From: Anodontia alba | Lineage: Eukaryota > Mollusca > Bivalvia > Lucinida > Lucinidae | DNA: 64,000 nucleotides | Reading direction: 5' to 3' | NCBI GenBank assembly: GCA_964016985.1 | Contig: OZ024827.1 | Span: 17,861,374-17,925,373, forward strand | Part shown: positions 55,201-58,200 of the stretch, one piece after another | Layout: every line of letters begins with the position of its first letter | Numbering within the stretch: the first letter of the stretch is position 1 | Position numbers and translations under genes: made by a program | The notes under the pieces: generated by a model | The model's database searches: none | The model's input: only the letters and a program-made list of their open reading frames with translations | What the model was told of the DNA's origin: nothing

Positions 55201-58200
55201 ATATTAGTTCCATGTGACCCAATGAATGACCACTTACTATATCTAGGTCATTGTGACCTATATTTCATGGTTCAGTGATTTTGCCTTATATCTTGAATAC
55301 TATTTGTTGGATAAATGTCACACCTGGGATATTAGTTCCTTGTGACCCAATTATTGACGTCAAAATATATCTCTGTTGGTGTGACCTATATTTCATGGTT
55401 AAGTGATTTTGCCTTATATCTTGAATACTATTTGTTGGATAAATGTCACACCTGGGATATTAGTTCCATGTGACCCAATGAATGACCACTTACTATATCT
55501 AGGTCATTGTGACCTATATTTCATGCTTCAGTGATTTTGCCTTTTATTTTTATTACTATTTCATGGAGAATTGTCATACCTGGATTATTATATCTATGTG
55601 ACAAAATGATTTACATACAAATACATCTAGGTCAGTGTGACCTATATTATATGGCTTAATGATAAAAATGTTACAATATAAAATGTACCCAGCAGGCAGG
55701 CTCGCTGTCCTACAACAGCTCTTGTTTTAAGAGTTATGAAATAACTGTTTATTGCTTCTCTTCATGTTTAACTTAGATTGTTTTCAACCCTTATACTACG
55801 GAAGTGCATAGGGAATATGTCGCTGTGGCGGGGCATGGTGCATGGCTTGCAGTTTTATTTCATGGCAAAAATATGTTGTGGGTGCTCACTAGAAGCACAG
55901 AGAGTGCTCTCTGACTTGTATTTATTCATATTCAGCTTATCCTGAAATTTATGTAATTTTTTTTCAGGACACTATAACGTGGACATGGGAAGGCCCAGGG
56001 GCGTGAGTAAATTTATTCTGTTATAGTCATTTACTGATTTGTCAGTATGAGAACCAAGTAATACTACTCCAAATTGTTGTCAGATTTTTATAAAACTTCA
56101 CAGAATTAGTCAGTATGACATGTTTATAGCTCCAATTAAGGCATTTGTTTTGTCCAAAAAGTATTGAGATTTTTCTTATTTTGTTTGAAAACATAAATTG
56201 TAGGCATTCACTAAAGGAGCACCAAGGTGCTTCTATTGAATATCCACAATATATGTTTTCTAAGAGAAATAAGTAACATACCGTAATTGACCTAATTACT
56301 GCACATGCTCCTATAAATGCAGAGTCAAGCTGTTTAGTAGTCTTCAGTTTACAGCCAGTGTACTTTTCTCTACTTCTTTATAAAAACGTATGTTGTTGGT
56401 ACTCATTTGAATTGCCTTAACAAGTTAAGGCAATTCAAATGAGTACCAACAACATATGTTTTTTTAAAGAAAAACAGAAGAATATTGCATAAGTATCATT
56501 GAATACACCCCACACGAAATTCTCTGCTGCGCTTTCTTGAAAGTACCTGTATTAGGAGACAATTTAATAAAAAAATTTTCTGGTAATTTTGAAAATCTAA
56601 GCACACAGTTTGGTAATTAGGGCGAATACGGTATTTATTTTGGTAACCCCTCTTATCTAGAGCTATAAAGTAGGAGTATATATGGTTAAATGTTTTTTTC
56701 ATTCATGGGTTATCTGCCCTTGGGGTTTTCGTTCATCTGTCAAGTTTATAGTACAAACTACATGTAATTCTAGATTTTTTCATTAAGAGTTTTTTACATT
56801 TACAACCGGTATGTTGGTTATGTGTTTCAAGTTTCTGGATCATATTCCATTGACATTTTAATAAGATTGTCATTAAATTGGACAGAAACAGTGCAGAAGT
56901 ATGATGCATAGCGGTGCATGACATTACAAGATTTTTTTAGCTAATTTTTAGAAGAAATATCTTTCATGTCTCCAGAATGGAGGACGTATCAGATAAATAT
57001 TTTTTTTATTTCTCCACAAAAACAGACATTTTGGGTACTCATTAGAAGTGCAGCAATGAGGCACTCCTAATAAGTGTACTCATTAGAAGTGTGTTGATGA
57101 GATGCTTGTAATGAGTAGCCACAATATACAGTACATTTTTGTGGCAGAATAAAAAGATATCAACATAGCTTCTGATAAGGTTTTTTCAACAGAAAAGTAC
57201 GAATATTTTTTCTTATTTCTCTAAGAAAACGTATGTTGTGGGTACTCATTAGAAGCGCCTCGGCGAGGCGCTTCTAATGAGTACCCACAACATATGTTTT
57301 CGTGGATAAGTAAGAAAAATAATATATGGATACCCCCTCTTATTTGGAGCTATGTACGCTACAACCTCTTTATAACACGGTTCATTATAATACGGTTTTG
57401 GATATAATAAGATTCAAAGATGGATCCCAGAAATGTATAGATTATATTGAAAAATGACCATAAATGGTCATTTTTCAATATAATCTATACATTTTTGTTT
57501 GTATATAACACAGTTGTTTAACTAACAAGGTTTATGCTATGGACCCCAACAATAGTATTATAAAGAGGTTGTGGTGTATTAATACTTTTTTTGGTTAAAA
57601 AAAATACCTTATCTGGAGGTATAATCTTTCCTTGATGCCTTGTTAGTGGTATTGTGTAAAAGCTTTGCTGCTCAGGTACCTATCATCCTCAGCAATAGAT
57701 CCTGGCCCAGTTGTTCAAAGCTAATGATGTCGTTAGTTAACGATTCATTAAAATTTACATCGAGTGATACGCAAATATGATGAAATTTTTTGCTGAAAAA
57801 ATATGAGTAGCTTTTGCAGTGCAAAAGCTACTCACATTTTTTCAGCCAAAAATATCAGAATATTGTGTATTGAATCCACTAAAACAGTTAATGAAATGAC
57901 CCTTAACGAGCTCATTAAGCTAACGACGCTTTGAACAACTGGGCCCCTGTATATAAAATGAATTGTTTATATTTGTTGATTTTTTTTGTACTTGCAGATT
58001 GACTTTACTATGGCTCACCTTATGTCAGATAAATACTCGTCTAGAAATAGAGGTAAAAACCTAAGGTGGGTGGGTGGGGGGGGGGGGGTGGGGTGGGGGG
58101 GGTGGTTGGGTGAGGCAAGGTGTCGTGTATCTTACGTCACCGGGGCGTCCAACTGATATTGGCTTACAGTTGGGCAAGGTCTGCTGTTCTTGCAGCAGGT

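Larger units (their letters stand above)
52133..55862 (+). repeat. Hairpin-headed minisatellite element, ATGCCCCGCCACC family, with a nested element
   Basis: The head ATGCCCCGCCACCAAAAAAG + TGGCGGGGTATTATG is followed by CTGTCTGTCTGTCTGTCCG. Five units of about 190 bp follow (CCCGCAACTCCTCCTACAG). After the nested element, AAGAGTTATGAAATAACTGT resumes the host, and the tail is GGCGGGGCATGGTGCATGGC + TTGCAGTTTTATTT. It is the same family as 27250-27862, with a longer array. Confidence 0.82.

Noticed and set aside
53640..55610. Centromeric-type satellite
   Set aside because: Only about 2 kb, inside a nested mobile element in an intron; it is a local minisatellite.
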